From: Colius striatus
Taxonomy: Eukaryota; Chordata; Aves; Coliiformes; Coliidae
NCBI RefSeq assembly: GCF_028858725.1
Contig: NC_084774.1
Location: forward strand, 5,120,001-5,184,000
Direction: 5' to 3'
DNA length: 64,000 nucleotides
Positions within the stretch are counted from its first letter, which is position 1. Each line of letters starts with the position of its first letter. Below the pieces are notes generated by a model. It saw nothing but the letters and a program-made list of their open reading frames with translations. It was not told the DNA's origin and made no database searches. Of the stretch, positions 1-12,189 are shown one piece after another. A program made the translations under genes and the position numbers.

Positions 1-80
1 GCTCAGCAGGTGGTGAGGGGGTAATAATAATAAATCAGCAGCACCAATTAACCCCTACTATCCTGACTCTGTCTCTGCAG

Positions 81-3000
81 CGGCTATGACTTCGATTATG
101 ACTATTACAGAGACGACTTCTATGACAGGTGAGCAGAGGGACATCAGCCACATGGGGTTTTCTGTGGGGCAGGGTCTTCCCTGCAGCATAGCTCCTGCCT
201 GGGCAGTAAGGTGGGGTGCAGGGTGCTCCGGCAGTGGGGCCCTATGGCCAGGCTGTGCCCCAGCTCACTGCCAGCACAGCTGTGCCCCCAGTCACAGGGC
301 TGGGGGTGCTGCAGGGCCACTTCAGAGAACCACAGAGTCGTTATGGTTGGAAAAGACCTTTAAGCTCATCAAGGCCAGCACCTCAGCTCTGTGTCTTTTG
401 AATACCTCCAGGGATGGGGACTCCCCCACCTCCCTGGGCAGCCTGTGCCAATGGTTGACAACCCTCTGGGTGAAAAGGTTGTTTCTAATGTCCAATCTAA
501 ACCTCCCCTGGGGCAACTTGAACCTATTTCCTCGTGTCTTGTCATTCATTACTGGAGAGAAGAGACCGATCCCCAGCTCCCTGCAGCCTCCTGTCAGGGA
601 GTGTCAGAGAGGGCTCCTGTCTGCCCTCAGCCTCCTCTTCTCCAGGCTCAACACCCCCATTCCCTCAGCCCCTCCCCAGCCCCTTGTGCTCCAGCCCCTT
701 CCCCAGCTCTGTGCCCGGCTCTGGCCACGCTGCAGCCCCTCAGTGTCCCTGTGGCAGTGAGTGAGGGGCCCAGCACTGACACAGCCCTGGAGCTGCAGCC
801 TCCCCAGGGCCCAGCACAGGGGACAGTCCCTGCCCTGCTCCTGCTGCCACCCCAGTGCTGATCCCAGCCAGGGTGCCCTTGGCCTTCTTCAGCCCCCATC
901 CTCCCCCCTGCTCCAGGCTGTTCGAGTACCGGGGCCGAGTGTCGCCGGTGCCGCGGGTGGTGCCCGTGAAGCGGCCGCGCGTCACCATTCCCCTGGTGCG
1001 GCGTGTGAAGGCCTCGCTGCCCGTCAAGCTCTTCGCCAGGTCGGCCGCCATCGCCAACAGCTCGGCCAAGCTGAAGCGTGAGTATGTGTGTGGGCTGCAG
1101 CGGCACGGCCTGGATGCTGCTGTGCACGTGAGCCTCCCACCCCCGGGTGTTCACCACAGGATCAGGTGCTCCCTGGGAAAACCTCAACAATCCTAAAACC
1201 ATCTGGAGGCAAAAGCCTTCCAGAGGCCCCCAGGCTGTGAATGCAGCTGGGGAAGGCACAAGCCACAGAATCCCGGCATGGTGGGAGTGGGAAGGGCCCT
1301 GCAGAGCTCATCCAGCCCAGCCCCCTGCTAAAGCAGGTTCCCCTGGCTCAGGGGGCACAGGAACGTGTCCAGGTGGGGTTGGAAACCTCCTGAGAAGGAG
1401 CCTCCACACCCTCCCTGGGCAGCCTGGGCCAGGGCTCCCTCACCTCAGCACCAAAGGAGTTTCTCCTCCTGTTCCAGTGGAACTTCTTGTGTTCCAGCTT
1501 TTTTCCACTAGCCTGTGTGACAACAGAAGGAATGTCACCCCATCCTCCTGACAAACACCTTTTACATCTGTGTAAGTGTTGATGAGACTCCCCCTCAGCC
1601 TTCTCCAGGCTGAACAGCCCCAGGGCTGCAGCCTTTCCTCCTCACACACGTTCCATCCCCTCAGCATCTTGGTGTCCCTGCACTGGCCTCTCTCCAGCAG
1701 TTCCCTGTCTCTCTTGAACTGGGGAGCCCAGAACTGGACACAGAACTCCAGATGAGGCCTCAGCAGGGCAGAGCAAAGGAGGAGCAGAACTTCCCTCCAC
1801 CAGCTGCCCACACTCTTCTGAATGCAAGTCCAACCTAAGCGTGCCAAGGCCTCGTGTCAGCCTCCACAACATGACTGCACAGCAGCCACACAAGCTTTTT
1901 TGGGTGCATACAACCACCTGCAGACCCCCAGCTGTCAGTGCCAGTGCCCTCAGAGGCAGCTGGGCAGCTAGGGCTTGAGGGGTAGAGCACAGCCTCCCCT
2001 CACTTGCACAGGGCCCTGGAAGCTGTGTGGATGCCCCACATACCACACACCATGGCTCCTTGGGTAGGCCATGCAGCAAGGTGTGAGCATCCCCACAGCT
2101 GACCCCAGGGATTCCAGGAGGATGCTTCTAGTGGGGGAGTTCTGGTTGATTCCTTAAGCTGCCCAGCAAGGTGACATGGGCCAGGCAGAGGGGTGAGGCA
2201 GGCACTTCAGGTGCTCTGCCAGGCACTAAATGGCTTTTTTTCCCTTCCTTTCTCCAAGTGAAGTGCAGCGAGCTGCAGACAATCAAAACGGAGCTGACGC
2301 AGATCAAATCCAACATCGACGCTCTCCTGGGGCGCCTGGAGCAGATCGCTGAGGAGCAGAAGCTGTCCTCAGGTCAGTGGGGCCGGGCCAGTGCCTTGGG
2401 GCCGGGCTGGGGATGGGCACAGCACAGGGAAGGGCTCTGCAGAGCTGCCCTGAGCATCCTCCAGCACAGAGCATCCTCCAGGCTCTGCCAAGCCCTGGGT
2501 TCCAGGGTAGAATCACAGGCCAAAACTAAATGTCAGGATTCCCTGAGGTATGGGATTGAGTTTTAAACGATGACTGGGATGGGGTTTTTTCTTCTGTCAC
2601 ATAGTTTGTATCTTTTTTTGTTGCTTTTTTTGTCCTATTATTCCATTCCTAGTCTGTATTCTACATTGTGCCTCCCACACCCACTCTGGAGGGACACACA
2701 GCAATGACCTGCTCTGCCCTCTCCAGGGTTGCAGACAAAATAAAGCCTAGATCCAGTATTTACCTACCAAGTGAATTTAGGAGACCGCTGGATTCATGTC
2801 CCCAGGCTGGGGACATTGCTTCCCCTGACCCTGGTGCCTTGGCTCTCGCTCTCACAGAGGTCAGGAAGAAGGCAGATGGCAGCAAAAGCGAAATCTCCCA
2901 GGAAGATACAGCATCAGAGGCAGAGGCCAACACGGAGGAGCCGCTGAATGGGGACGAGGGTGAGGAAGAAGGTCTCGCACGGGATGAGTGTGAAGATGAA

Positions 3001-6000
3001 CTGGTAAGAGAGTTTGGGTAATGGATCCTTCCAGCTGAAGGAGTTCAGTAATAGACCACAGTTTTTACTGGAACTTAATAAATGCCCAGGAAAAAAAATA
3101 GCTTTTCCTTCCTCAAAAGAAGTTGTTGTATTTAAACCCCAACAGCTCATTGCTTCAAACTGTTCTGCTGCTTGCAGAAGCCTTGATCTAGCAAACACCT
3201 CCAGGAGAGGCTGAAGAGACACGATGGGCTCTTGAAATCTGGACCACATTTATCTTTGGTTCCACAACTGATGGTTGAAACAGGTTGCTCTGTAATGGGC
3301 TGAAACATATGGCAAAGATGGGCTGTGTGATGCTGACTGCACTTCCCTAAGGACAGGCATTTGCAGGGGCCTTTGGTCTGGACAGACAACAAATGACCAG
3401 ACAGCTGGTTGTCAGGTCTGAACTGCTGTGCATGAAGCTGGACAGCCATGGCAAGGGCTGCAGCATGGCTGTCCTGGTGTTGTGCACACATCAGCCCCAG
3501 TGGTGTCCTGCCCCAAAGACAGTCACTCCCAGGGAACCCAGTGAGCAACTTCTGTGCCTAAAAGCACCCAGATGGGAGCCCTGCTCTTGGGCACTGAGGG
3601 TAAGGGTAATGCAGGGTACTGCCATTTATCCCAAATCAAGACTCCTCTAAGAATAAGATCAGCTGCAGATCCAAGCAAAGGGCAGCTGGGTGCTGGGGGC
3701 GGGGGGGACAGCCCTGCTTGCTGCCTCTTCCTGGGAAGCTGGGCTGGCTCCCATAGAGCCTTTGGGCACATCAGGGCAGCCTCTGGGCTTGTGCTGAGTG
3801 TCCCCTGCAACAGTCCCACTCCTTCCCCCCTCCAACACTGGTGGCAGCAGAATCACAGAAGAAGTGAGGATGAAGCTCAGCATCCTTCTCTTCTTCCTCA
3901 CCCCCTCAGCACATTGCTCATGCACAGCACTCTTCCCATGGCCAGAAAGCTCCTCTAACTCAGAACACTTCCCAGTTCCTTTGTACCCTTCTACTCTGCC
4001 CTACCTTAGTCCTGATCTAAGGGGTCTGAATGGGGCCTTTCAGTTCAGTTTCTGGGGCCTCACAGCTCAAGTCTGTGACTCCTGGTAAATCTAAGAGATG
4101 ATTAATTGGAGGCATCATAACAGACACCACAAGGAAGAAAGGCACAAGCTGTCCCCCATCTCTGTATCAGTGAGGGTAAGGAAGACCAGGTTTGAATTCC
4201 AAGGGAAACATGGTAGAAATGAAGGGGAAACTTGCTGACACTGATGATAACAAAGCAGCACACAGCCTGTCAACAAAAAATGTGGAGTCTCTGCAGTTAG
4301 AGGGATAAGCAGAGTGGGCAGACATCTGCAGGCAATGACTTAAGAAGAGCTGGTCTTCAGTACAAGTAGATACAGAAGAAGGCTGGGGGCTTCTCACAGA
4401 GGTGGCAGGTGGGTAAGATCCAGTTGGACTTGGGTTGAGATCCCACCTATAGCCTGTAGACACCCATGGGATGTCTCCTGGGACTGGCAGGCCTGAGCAT
4501 CCCTGTTTGTAGGGGAGTTCACTGAAATAGAGCTCACGTGGAAATATGGCAAAGCAGAGGAGTGCTTCACAGGGCTGTCAGCCCCAGCTGGGTCAGGGGG
4601 AGCATTTCAGACCCCAAGGGAGTCAGGCACACCATTTCCATTGAAATTCAATGGGAGCTGGGCAAACACTCCCTTCAGCCCCACTTCCAGTGCAAAACTG
4701 GCTGTCCTGGCTTTGTGCACAAATCTCTGTGTGGCCTTGGTGAAGTTTCCAGTGCCACCTGGGGAAATCAAGTCCAAAATACACACTGCAGCCCCCAAGG
4801 GGAAGGATGAAGAGGTCCCACTGCCAGCATGGGTTTGTGCCTTTTTCAGAGCAGGTGGGCAGGAAAGGAGCTCTGCAGAGGAAGAATAAGGTAAGTAATG
4901 CTTCATTCCCACAAGCTCTGTCAGTAGGCTCAGGGACCTGGGAGGCCAGAAGACAGACCAAGACAGTGAAAACCAAGAAGACTAAAAAAGCAGCATTGAG
5001 TACCCTGGCCTTTTCCATTTGTGTTGTCACTGGGTCCCTTGGGCCCCTGCCCCATTGAGCAGTGAGCTTACACTTCCCTTAGCCTTCCCCTTGCTGCTAC
5101 TGTACCTACAGATGCTCTTCTGACTCCACCACTGCACACTGGTACAAGGGTCTGTGATCAGGAGGCTTCCTGCAGCCATCCTGAGGAGGCTTTGTATCAG
5201 CTGGTCTGTAGCAGATGCCTGTGGTGATGTCACCCATGTTGGTCCATCCCCTGATCCTCACCCACAAGCCCTCAGCTGACTCATCATCCGTTCCAAGGCA
5301 AATCCTCTTCATCTAGGCTATTCCTTTGCCCAGGGCACACACCACCTCACCTGGCTTTCCTGCAGAGCCTGTTCCCAGGGCACTGCCTGCTCTGTAATTG
5401 CAGAGGAGCCTTTGTTCTGTTGCTAGAAGTCACAGGCCTCCAGACATCCCTCACCTGAGAGTCTCCCTCCACAGCTTGTCTGAGTGTAGTCTCCAGCTGT
5501 CCCTTCTTCCTGCATTGCAGTCCTCAGGCTTTTCCCCTGCAAGGTCTCTGCAAAGACCCTGTTGGCCTCCCTGATTGTAAAAACCTGTTTATCTCCTCCC
5601 ATGTCCTGTAAAGCAACCTGCTGCTAACAAGGTGGGACCTTTCAGATTACCTGGCATCCCCTGCAGACACCTCCTGGAGCACAGGAATGCCTGTTGCCTG
5701 GTGCTGCTATTTCTGAGGCCAGAGTTAGTTCTCACAGTGCCACAGCAAGGCATAAACTGTGCAGGCACAGCCAATAAAGTTTGTGAAAGTGCTGAGCAAG
5801 GATGGCAGCTGGTGCCACAAGCTCAAGACCTTCCCTGGGACGTGCCCTCTGGAGCTGCTGACTCCAGTATCCCACATCAGACACCTGGCTTCCCATGAGG
5901 GAACGTGGCCTTCACTTCCTTCCAGACCCTTTGAGCTTCAGCAGGAGCAAGACTTCAAAATCCAAGAGGGAACCACACACTGCAGGTCTGTTTGGCAGAG

Positions 6001-6247
6001 CCCTTCCAGCAAAAGGACCCAGAGGAAATGTTTGCTCTTGCCTGGGGCTGTCTGCCAGCAGCACAGCCCCAGTACTACACTGAGCATCCCAGCTCCCACA
6101 GATGGAACCAGCTGGTCCCTGCAGGAGAGGTGTCACAGGGACTCAGGCAGGGCAGGAGGGACATGTGGTGATTCACTGTTTCTGGTTCCCTTTTCCCTCC
6201 AGGAGAACAGCCATTACACAGATGTGGAGGAAGCCAGACTACAGTAA
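81..6247 (+). CDS. RALY: RALY, hnRNP C-like RNA-binding protein, C-terminal half (partial, 5 exons in window)
   Basis: Coding exons seen: 81-128, 917-1077, 2259-2372, 2858-3003 and 6203-6247 (stop TAA). Every junction has AG/GT ends and the phases agree. The joined product runs from a Tyr/Asp-rich segment ([12 protein letters not shown]) through a basic block ([17 protein letters not shown]) and a coiled coil of about 28 residues ([20 protein letters not shown]) to an acidic tail ending DVEEARLQ. This order is that of RALY, an hnRNP C relative that binds U-rich RNA in the nucleus and acts in mRNA processing. The coiled coil fits RALY better than HNRNPC or RALYL. The N-terminal RRM lies left of the window. 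Odd point: the glycine-rich tract of mammalian RALY between coiled coil and acidic tail is absent, and the coiled-coil exon joins directly to an [12 protein letters not shown] segment. Confidence 0.93.
327..840 (-). repeat. CR1 LINE 3' fragment in RALY intron
   Basis: This is the reverse complement of a CR1 3' end: it opens with the tail motif (GGTTGGAAAAGACCTTTAAG) and continues through the usual CR1 3' region toward the next RALY exon. It fills most of the intron between exons 81-128 and 917-1077. It is 5'-truncated and carries no usable coding frame. Confidence 0.8.
1078..2258 (+). other. RALY intron, mostly CR1
   Basis: This intron holds a CR1 fragment (1265-1850, listed separately). The remaining roughly 400 bases before the acceptor at 2257-2258 are GC-rich and show nothing recognisable apart from the final pyrimidine tract. 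Confidence 0.7.
1265..1850 (-). repeat. CR1 LINE 3' fragment
   Basis: It starts with the reverse-complemented tail (CACAGAATCCCGGCATGG, then GGAAGGGCCCTGCAGAGCTC) and runs through the standard CR1 3' region (CCTCCACACCCTCCCTGGGC, AGCCTTCTCCAGGCTGAACA). About 585 bases survive. It lies antisense inside a RALY intron and is 5'-truncated. Confidence 0.85.
3004..6202 (+). other. RALY intron of 3.2 kb without recognised features
   Basis: The donor at 3004 (CTG|GTAAGAG) and acceptor at 6201-6202 (CCCTCCAG|GAG) bound this intron. I see no conserved exon, RNA gene or clear transposon in it. The short open frames inside have no protein-like composition. Confidence 0.6.
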
Positions 6248-8215
6248 CCAGGTACAGCTCACACACTGCTTTTGGAGGCTGATTCTGAGCAAAAGCTTTC
6301 ATTCCATGCATCTTGGGGTGGAGGATTGCTGCTTCAGAAGATGCTCTTTCCCAGTGATTCCCTGTGTCTTCCTAGCACTGAGCCTGGCTGCTCAGCTGGG
6401 TCACTGATCAGCCCCTCACTCCCTTTCCTAAATCACAAATCTTTGAGGTTCAAGGAAAATTATGCACCTTTTCTCCCCCCCTGCCCCTTTCCTTCTTCTC
6501 TCCTTGCAGCCTATTCAGAACAGCAGCAAGCAACAGTGTGAGGAAAACACGAGGCTAAACCCTGCCCTGGCACGCTGAGCAAGACAAGCTGAATCCAAGT
6601 GCTGCTGTCATCTCTACCTGGCATTCAAAAGGCCCAACATCTTCCATCCATCTGTAAAGCAAAGACAAAGAAAACTCATCATCCCAGTGAACCCCCACTC
6701 CCCTGTGCAATGGATTGGGAGCTCTGCAGGCAGCAGAGGCAGGAGCCAAACCCCAAACCATCCGGAACTGTCACTGACTGGAACACAGGAGCGTCAGCAC
6801 GAGTCACAGATGTGGGTCTGGAGGAGAGGAGGGACAACTATGCCTAACCCAATAAAGACATTTTCTTCCTGTGCTAGGTGAGAGCCAGAGCATTTGCTAA
6901 CTGGGGGAAAAGTACTGTCTCAGTTTGGACAATTTGTGTTCTCTCTCTCATGTTGAGGGTGTGGGGTGAGCTCTCCTCCCAGAACCGCCACCTCCTGGCC
7001 CGTCTCTTGCCCCACGAGCTGCCGTGTGCACACGGTCACTTCCAGCTGGACAGGAGTCGGTGCTGCTGCACGTGCTGGGCTCTTTGCAGCTGCTGGAAGA
7101 AAGGGAAAGGAAGCAGCCTGCAAGAAAGCAAGTGTTCCCATGCAAGAGAAACAAAACACATCATCTGCAGCGCTTTGGTCTCCTCGTTCTCCACTGGGAA
7201 ACCACTCTGTGCAAGTCTCTGCAGCGTGTGTGGATCAGACCCTTTTCTTGGGCTGGCTGCTGCCTGGCAGGGATGGAAATCCACCCACTTCTGCCAGACA
7301 CGTCAGCTCCTTCCCCAGGGTGCTCCCATCTCCTGCCCCAGCCTCGCTGAGCCTTCACGTGGCCCCGGCCCAGCCCTGGCCCGCTGCAGTGCTGCTCCAA
7401 GGGCTCTGCTCTGGGGGAGCACCCCCAGCACCGTGCATGTGGGCCTGCAAGCACCTGCCCTGCCTACCCACACCCCAGCTGCCCGTGCCCCGTGCCGCAG
7501 CCGGCGAGCAGAGGGCTGCAGCAGCCAGCATGCGGCTTGTCCTGGGAAGCCCCTCACGCCGCAGCACCCGAGGGGTGTCTCAGCCTTTCTCTTCTTGTTC
7601 CTTCCTCCTTCCTGGGTTTATCCAGCCTGTCTGAGTTCAGAGGCAGATGGGACTGAAACTCACGCAGCACTTTATTCAGATCAGACGTGTCCTGCCCACC
7701 TTCCCTCTTCCCTTCCGAAACACACACACACATCAGTGCTTTGAATCCAGAATGGTGTCCACACCTTCTCCCTGGTCAAACCCTCCCACCAAATGCCTGG
7801 CCCCCACCCAGCTCATGGAGTGCTCTGAGAGGGGACTCCTGCTTTCTGCTCCAGCACTCAAAGCCACACCTCTTCTACCACATCTCTCTTTGAAGGGTGA
7901 AGGGGAAAACAGGTCCCCAGGGGCAATGCCTCCCTCCCCCAAGGGCCATCCTGGAGCAAGCATGGCTCTTGAAGCACAATGTTTTATTTGCATCTCTTAG
8001 TTTCAAGTGATTCATGAGGGACTGAAGGGATCACCGTGCTTTCCCCTCCCCTTGTCCGGTTCCTGTACAATTTACCCACTGTGTTGTACTGAGCCGTTGT
8101 AGAGCTGTTTTCTAGGCTTTGAGGGATGAGCTGCAGTTTTTGCTATGAACTGACTGTGAGGCTGATGTTTGGGAGAAAGGTGACCTTGTACATACGATCC
8201 TGTATAATAAAAGAA
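6203..8215 (+). other. RALY: RALY 3' terminal exons and 3'UTR
   Basis: The stop codon (6245-6247) sits four bases before a good donor (CAG|GTACAG, exon end 6251). A strong acceptor preceded by a pyrimidine tract lies at 6508-6509, so the 3'UTR probably continues in a separate non-coding exon starting at 6510. Two poly(A) signals follow: AATAAA at 6851-6856 (short form) and AATAAA at 8206-8211 (long form, with T/G-rich sequence just after). A stop this close to the last junction should not trigger nonsense-mediated decay. Exon limits are inferred from signals, without transcript data. A 222- to 288-codon open frame crossing 6878-7744 shows no recognisable protein and is treated as chance. Confidence 0.6.
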
Positions 8216-11200
8216 AGAAATCTAACTTGGGTTTGCTCTCTTCCCTGTCTCCCACACACATGTGCACACACACTTCTTTCCTCTATTTCAGACAAGTCAG
8301 TTGTCTTTCCCTTTCTAAGCTTCAGCTCTGCCCACTTGATGAAGATGAGCAAGGCACAAATCCAGGCCTTTAATCTCTGGACTTTGCACTGGTCCAGCCT
8401 GTGACAGACTGGAGAAATGAGGCTGCTGTTTCAGGTTGCACAAGCCAACAATGCTCATAACTGCACCTTAAGCTCTACATCTTCTCCAACCCCTTCCTCA
8501 GCAGAGCAAAGCTCACACCCTGTTGCCAGCTGTGCATGTGCTCACTGGAGTAATCATCCAAACCCTGGCACGTTTGGCACCTGAGCTATGTCTGGAGGGC
8601 ACCAGTGACCACATGGGAAGGAACCAGCTGCTGCCAATGCCTTCAATGCCTTTTGAAGTTCCCAGCTCTAGAAGGCTGCCTGCTGAGCCTGGCCTGAGCC
8701 TTAACCCAGGGCTGGAGGGCAGAGCTGGCCATTGCATCTGTTGAGGTTCAGGGTGAGTGTGGGGATGCTGGAGCATCCAGCTGTCAGTCCATCCTGCCAT
8801 CAGCCAGCAGTTCATTTCAAGGTGAGGAAAGCGTTGTCAGATGAATGGCTGCATGTCTTTATGGCTGGGAAGGAGGAAAGCAAGGGGGTAATAAGAACAC
8901 AAAAGCAAGTTAAAGTGTTTGGCTGTTGAGGTGACCAAAATCAACCCAACCTTAGGTCCATTGAGCACAGTAGCTGGGCTCTGAGAGCAGCCACAGCCTC
9001 TGCCTTGGGGGAGGGCAGAGCACTTCCCTGCTCCACAGCCAGCCCCAGCTCCTGCCTGGCAGCCACATGCTCAGCCTGGGGCCAGGCACCTGCAGCACCC
9101 AGCACCTCAGCAGCTCTGGGCCATTACAGCCTAGAGCTGGTTTGGTCTCCTTAATTATGCTGGGAGGAGAGTGAGGGACTTTGGGAGCTCCTCTGCAGGC
9201 CCCTGGATGCTAATTAGGTGCTGCTGGCTGTAGATCAGGCCTCAACAAAATGACTTCAGGAGGTTTTGTGTTCATTGAGTTCTGTATGTGAAAATCTTTG
9301 CAAGAAGAGGTGAGGAGACAACAATGGGGTGAGAAAGGGAACACACAGCACCCCTTTCACCCCTTAAGGCCATAAAGCACTGCCCAGGGACAGCGAGGGA
9401 AGGCATGTGGGCAGGGGCAGCCAGGCCCAAGAGATTTAAGGACTCCAGAGTGTTTTCAGTGAGCACACAGTGCAGACAAAGCCACCAGTGCTATCTGTGT
9501 GCACCTGCTCCCAGTCAGCTCCCGTTCCCCAACTCCTCTACCCTCATGAGACACGGTGTGGGGAGCTGAGTGCTCAGAGCACAACACAGAGCTTCGACCA
9601 CAGCCCAGCCATCCTCACCCTGTCCCAGCCCAAACCAGCTCTGCTGTCACAGGGGAACAGACCACAGTGGAGAGCAGAAGCCCCATTGCTGGGCTTGTCT
9701 TGGTTGACAGGAAGATGTGTGGTTCTCCCCAAGGCGTGTCAAATACTCCTGGCACAGAAAGATCTGTCAGATCTCACGAGCTATTGAATGAATATAAAGG
9801 GGGTCCAACCCTACACACACCCAACCTCCTCTTTGCTGATCCAGTGTCCCCATGGAACTGCTCCCTGTACACTGCTGCTGCCCTGCAGGGATGTGTGCAG
9901 AGGAGGGTTGGGTCAATCCATTCTCCCCAGCATTTCCCCCAGGCCAACAGCTAACTCAACTCTGTGCATTAGGAAGAAAAATGACCCACATAAACTGAGC
10001 AACTCAACTGAACATAGGCAGAGTTTTGTAAACTGCAGAAAAATGCCTTAGCTAAAGCCTTTCTCCACCACCCACAAGGGCAAGATCTCATTCCTGGGTG
10101 TCCTGGACCTCGCTTGGCTTCTCACATTTGCTGTGCTGCTTGTTGCTGTCCCCTCTGCAACAGCAGCGTGGGCTCTGTTGGAATCAAAACCAAAGCTCTC
10201 AGTCCCTACTGCCTTGCCTGCACCTCTGCAAAGGCAACATGAGATGAATGAGGTTGCCAACACACTTTGGGCTTAAATTTTCTGCTCTGGTTGGGAACTG
10301 CCAACATGTAGGAAGTTCTGGTGGTCTGCTTTTTCAGATGTAGCCTCAGCAGTCATTAGAGCAACAGAGCAGAGTTACTCCTGTCCCAAATCCTCCTCTT
10401 CTGTGCTTCTGATCATGGAAGGACAATCTGTCACGCCAAGACACCTGTAATCCTGCATTCAGATTGAGGAAGGAGATGCAAGAAAAGCCCCCACTGACTT
10501 TAGTAAATCCTGTTAACTTTAATGAGCATCACAGTCAAAGCTGATGCAGTTGCTTTGCAAATACTCCAGTTAACTGCAGCTGTACTGGGTCCCACTCTTC
10601 AGGGACTTTATAAAAGCCAGCTGCTGCCTCTGTGAAAGCTGTCACATCCCTCCTGCATTGTTCTCCCATTGTTTGCAGGACATTTAATTCCCCCTTTTCC
10701 CCTTTCTCAAGAAAGCTGTGGAAGCGTTTGGAGATATGACCACGAACCCGAAGGGCTCCTGGTGGAGTCTGTCCATCCTCTGCCAGGAAAACACACCCAA
10801 GACTTAGACTTACATGAGGGTGGTCTGATGACCTTAAAGATCATCAAGTTCCAGCTCCCCTGCCATAGGCAAAGACATCCTCCAGCACACCAGGCTGCCC
10901 CAAGCCCCACCCAATCAAAAGGAGAAAATTGATGACTTTGTTTTGGGCACTGCTTTAGCTCCAGTACTGCTCATGGTAAAGCTTCTGCCCATTTTCTGTC
11001 TCCCCTCAGCCTCATCTCCAGGCTGAACACCCCCATTCCCTCAGCTGCTCCCCATCAGACTTGCTCTCTAAAGCACTGAAGATGTCTCTGCTTATTGCAG
11101 GGGGAAAGGTCCCAAACTGTTTTGATTCTGTGACGACACACTGACAGGCAGTGCTGGTTTGCCTCTCCCACAGCTCTGCCTTTTGAAAGCATCCTTTTGC

Positions 11201-12189
11201 TGGCTGAGGTCACACGTAGCAGAGCCACAGAGGTGACCTGGCACCTCTCCTGGTGACTGCATCCATAGTGGAGAGAGCTCAAGGGCTCCAGCCCACTGTG
11301 TTTGAGCACCTCTGCTACTCCTGTTCCAACTCTCACATGGAGAAGCATCTGCTGGGCTGACACTGCTGTGGGGCACAGCCCCATCCCCTGCAGGAGCCCA
11401 TCCCACAGGGAGGTGGATGGGAAGGGACCTTAGCTCAGGGTCTAGAGTTTAAACAACCATGAGGCTGGTGCCTAACATGGTGCAACCCCCATCACTGTTC
11501 CAGCACCACTGGGGCAACTGTTCTCACCTACCCTCTGCTGGGTGCTGTGCTACCAGCTACCTTCCTACCATCCTTCTTCAGTGCCTGCTCCCCAGGATGC
11601 AGCCTGGGGGATCTGTCCCTCACAACACTTCCCTCCCTGGGCAGAAGATTCCCTGCAGATGTAGGACATCAACAAGACAGTCAGCTGCAAATAACTCAAA
11701 CACTAATCTAAACCCTTCTCTGCTGGGGAGTGCAAAGGGTCAGGGAAACACTGAAGTGCTCATCAGCCTCTGCCTTCAGCTGGAAAACTCAGTTTTGACT
11801 GAGTGTTCAGGGAATTTCCTGCACTGCTCCAAGTTCCCTCTAAAAGCAGAGGCATTGCAAATGCCTCCCACCTCAGTCTTGGTTTGGTTAGGTTCTGTTT
11901 TTTACAGATCAGGAAACCTGGTCACGAGACAAAAGGCTTACCTGGTACTACACTGTGGGTAGAGCAAAGCACAATCATGCTTCCCACGTGGCTGTCCAGC
12001 ACTCTGGCCTCTAAACCCAGCCTCCCCCTTTGCCTCAGTCCCTCAGCCCCAGCCAGCCACTTGTGCTGTAGCCTGGACTCAGCAGCCCCAAAGGCTGGGC
12101 AGGCAGGCAGTGCACCAGCCCCCATGGGCAACACATGTCACAGGGGCCATCGACACAGACAAATGAGATGGGAACAGAACATTCCTGAG
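8216..12189. other. Intergenic region between convergent RALY and MAP1LC3A
   Basis: About 4 kb lies between the distal RALY poly(A) signal and the probable MAP1LC3A 3' end. It contains one split CR1 fragment (10,800-11,065). I see no exon-like open frame bounded by splice sites and no RNA gene. Confidence 0.6.
10800..11065 (-). repeat. Degraded CR1 LINE fragment
   Basis: Two blocks match the reverse-complemented CR1 3' region: around 10,830-10,920 (ACCTTAAAGATCATCAAGTT, then GCCATAGGCAAAGACATCCT) and around 11,005-11,065 (CTCCAGGCTGAACACCCCCA). The stretch between them is diverged or partly replaced. Confidence 0.65.

Noticed and set aside
6878-7744. Overlapping 288- and 222-codon plus-strand frames after RALY
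   Set aside because: They lie within the inferred RALY 3'UTR, have no domain or splice structure, and two frames overlap without one being better supported.
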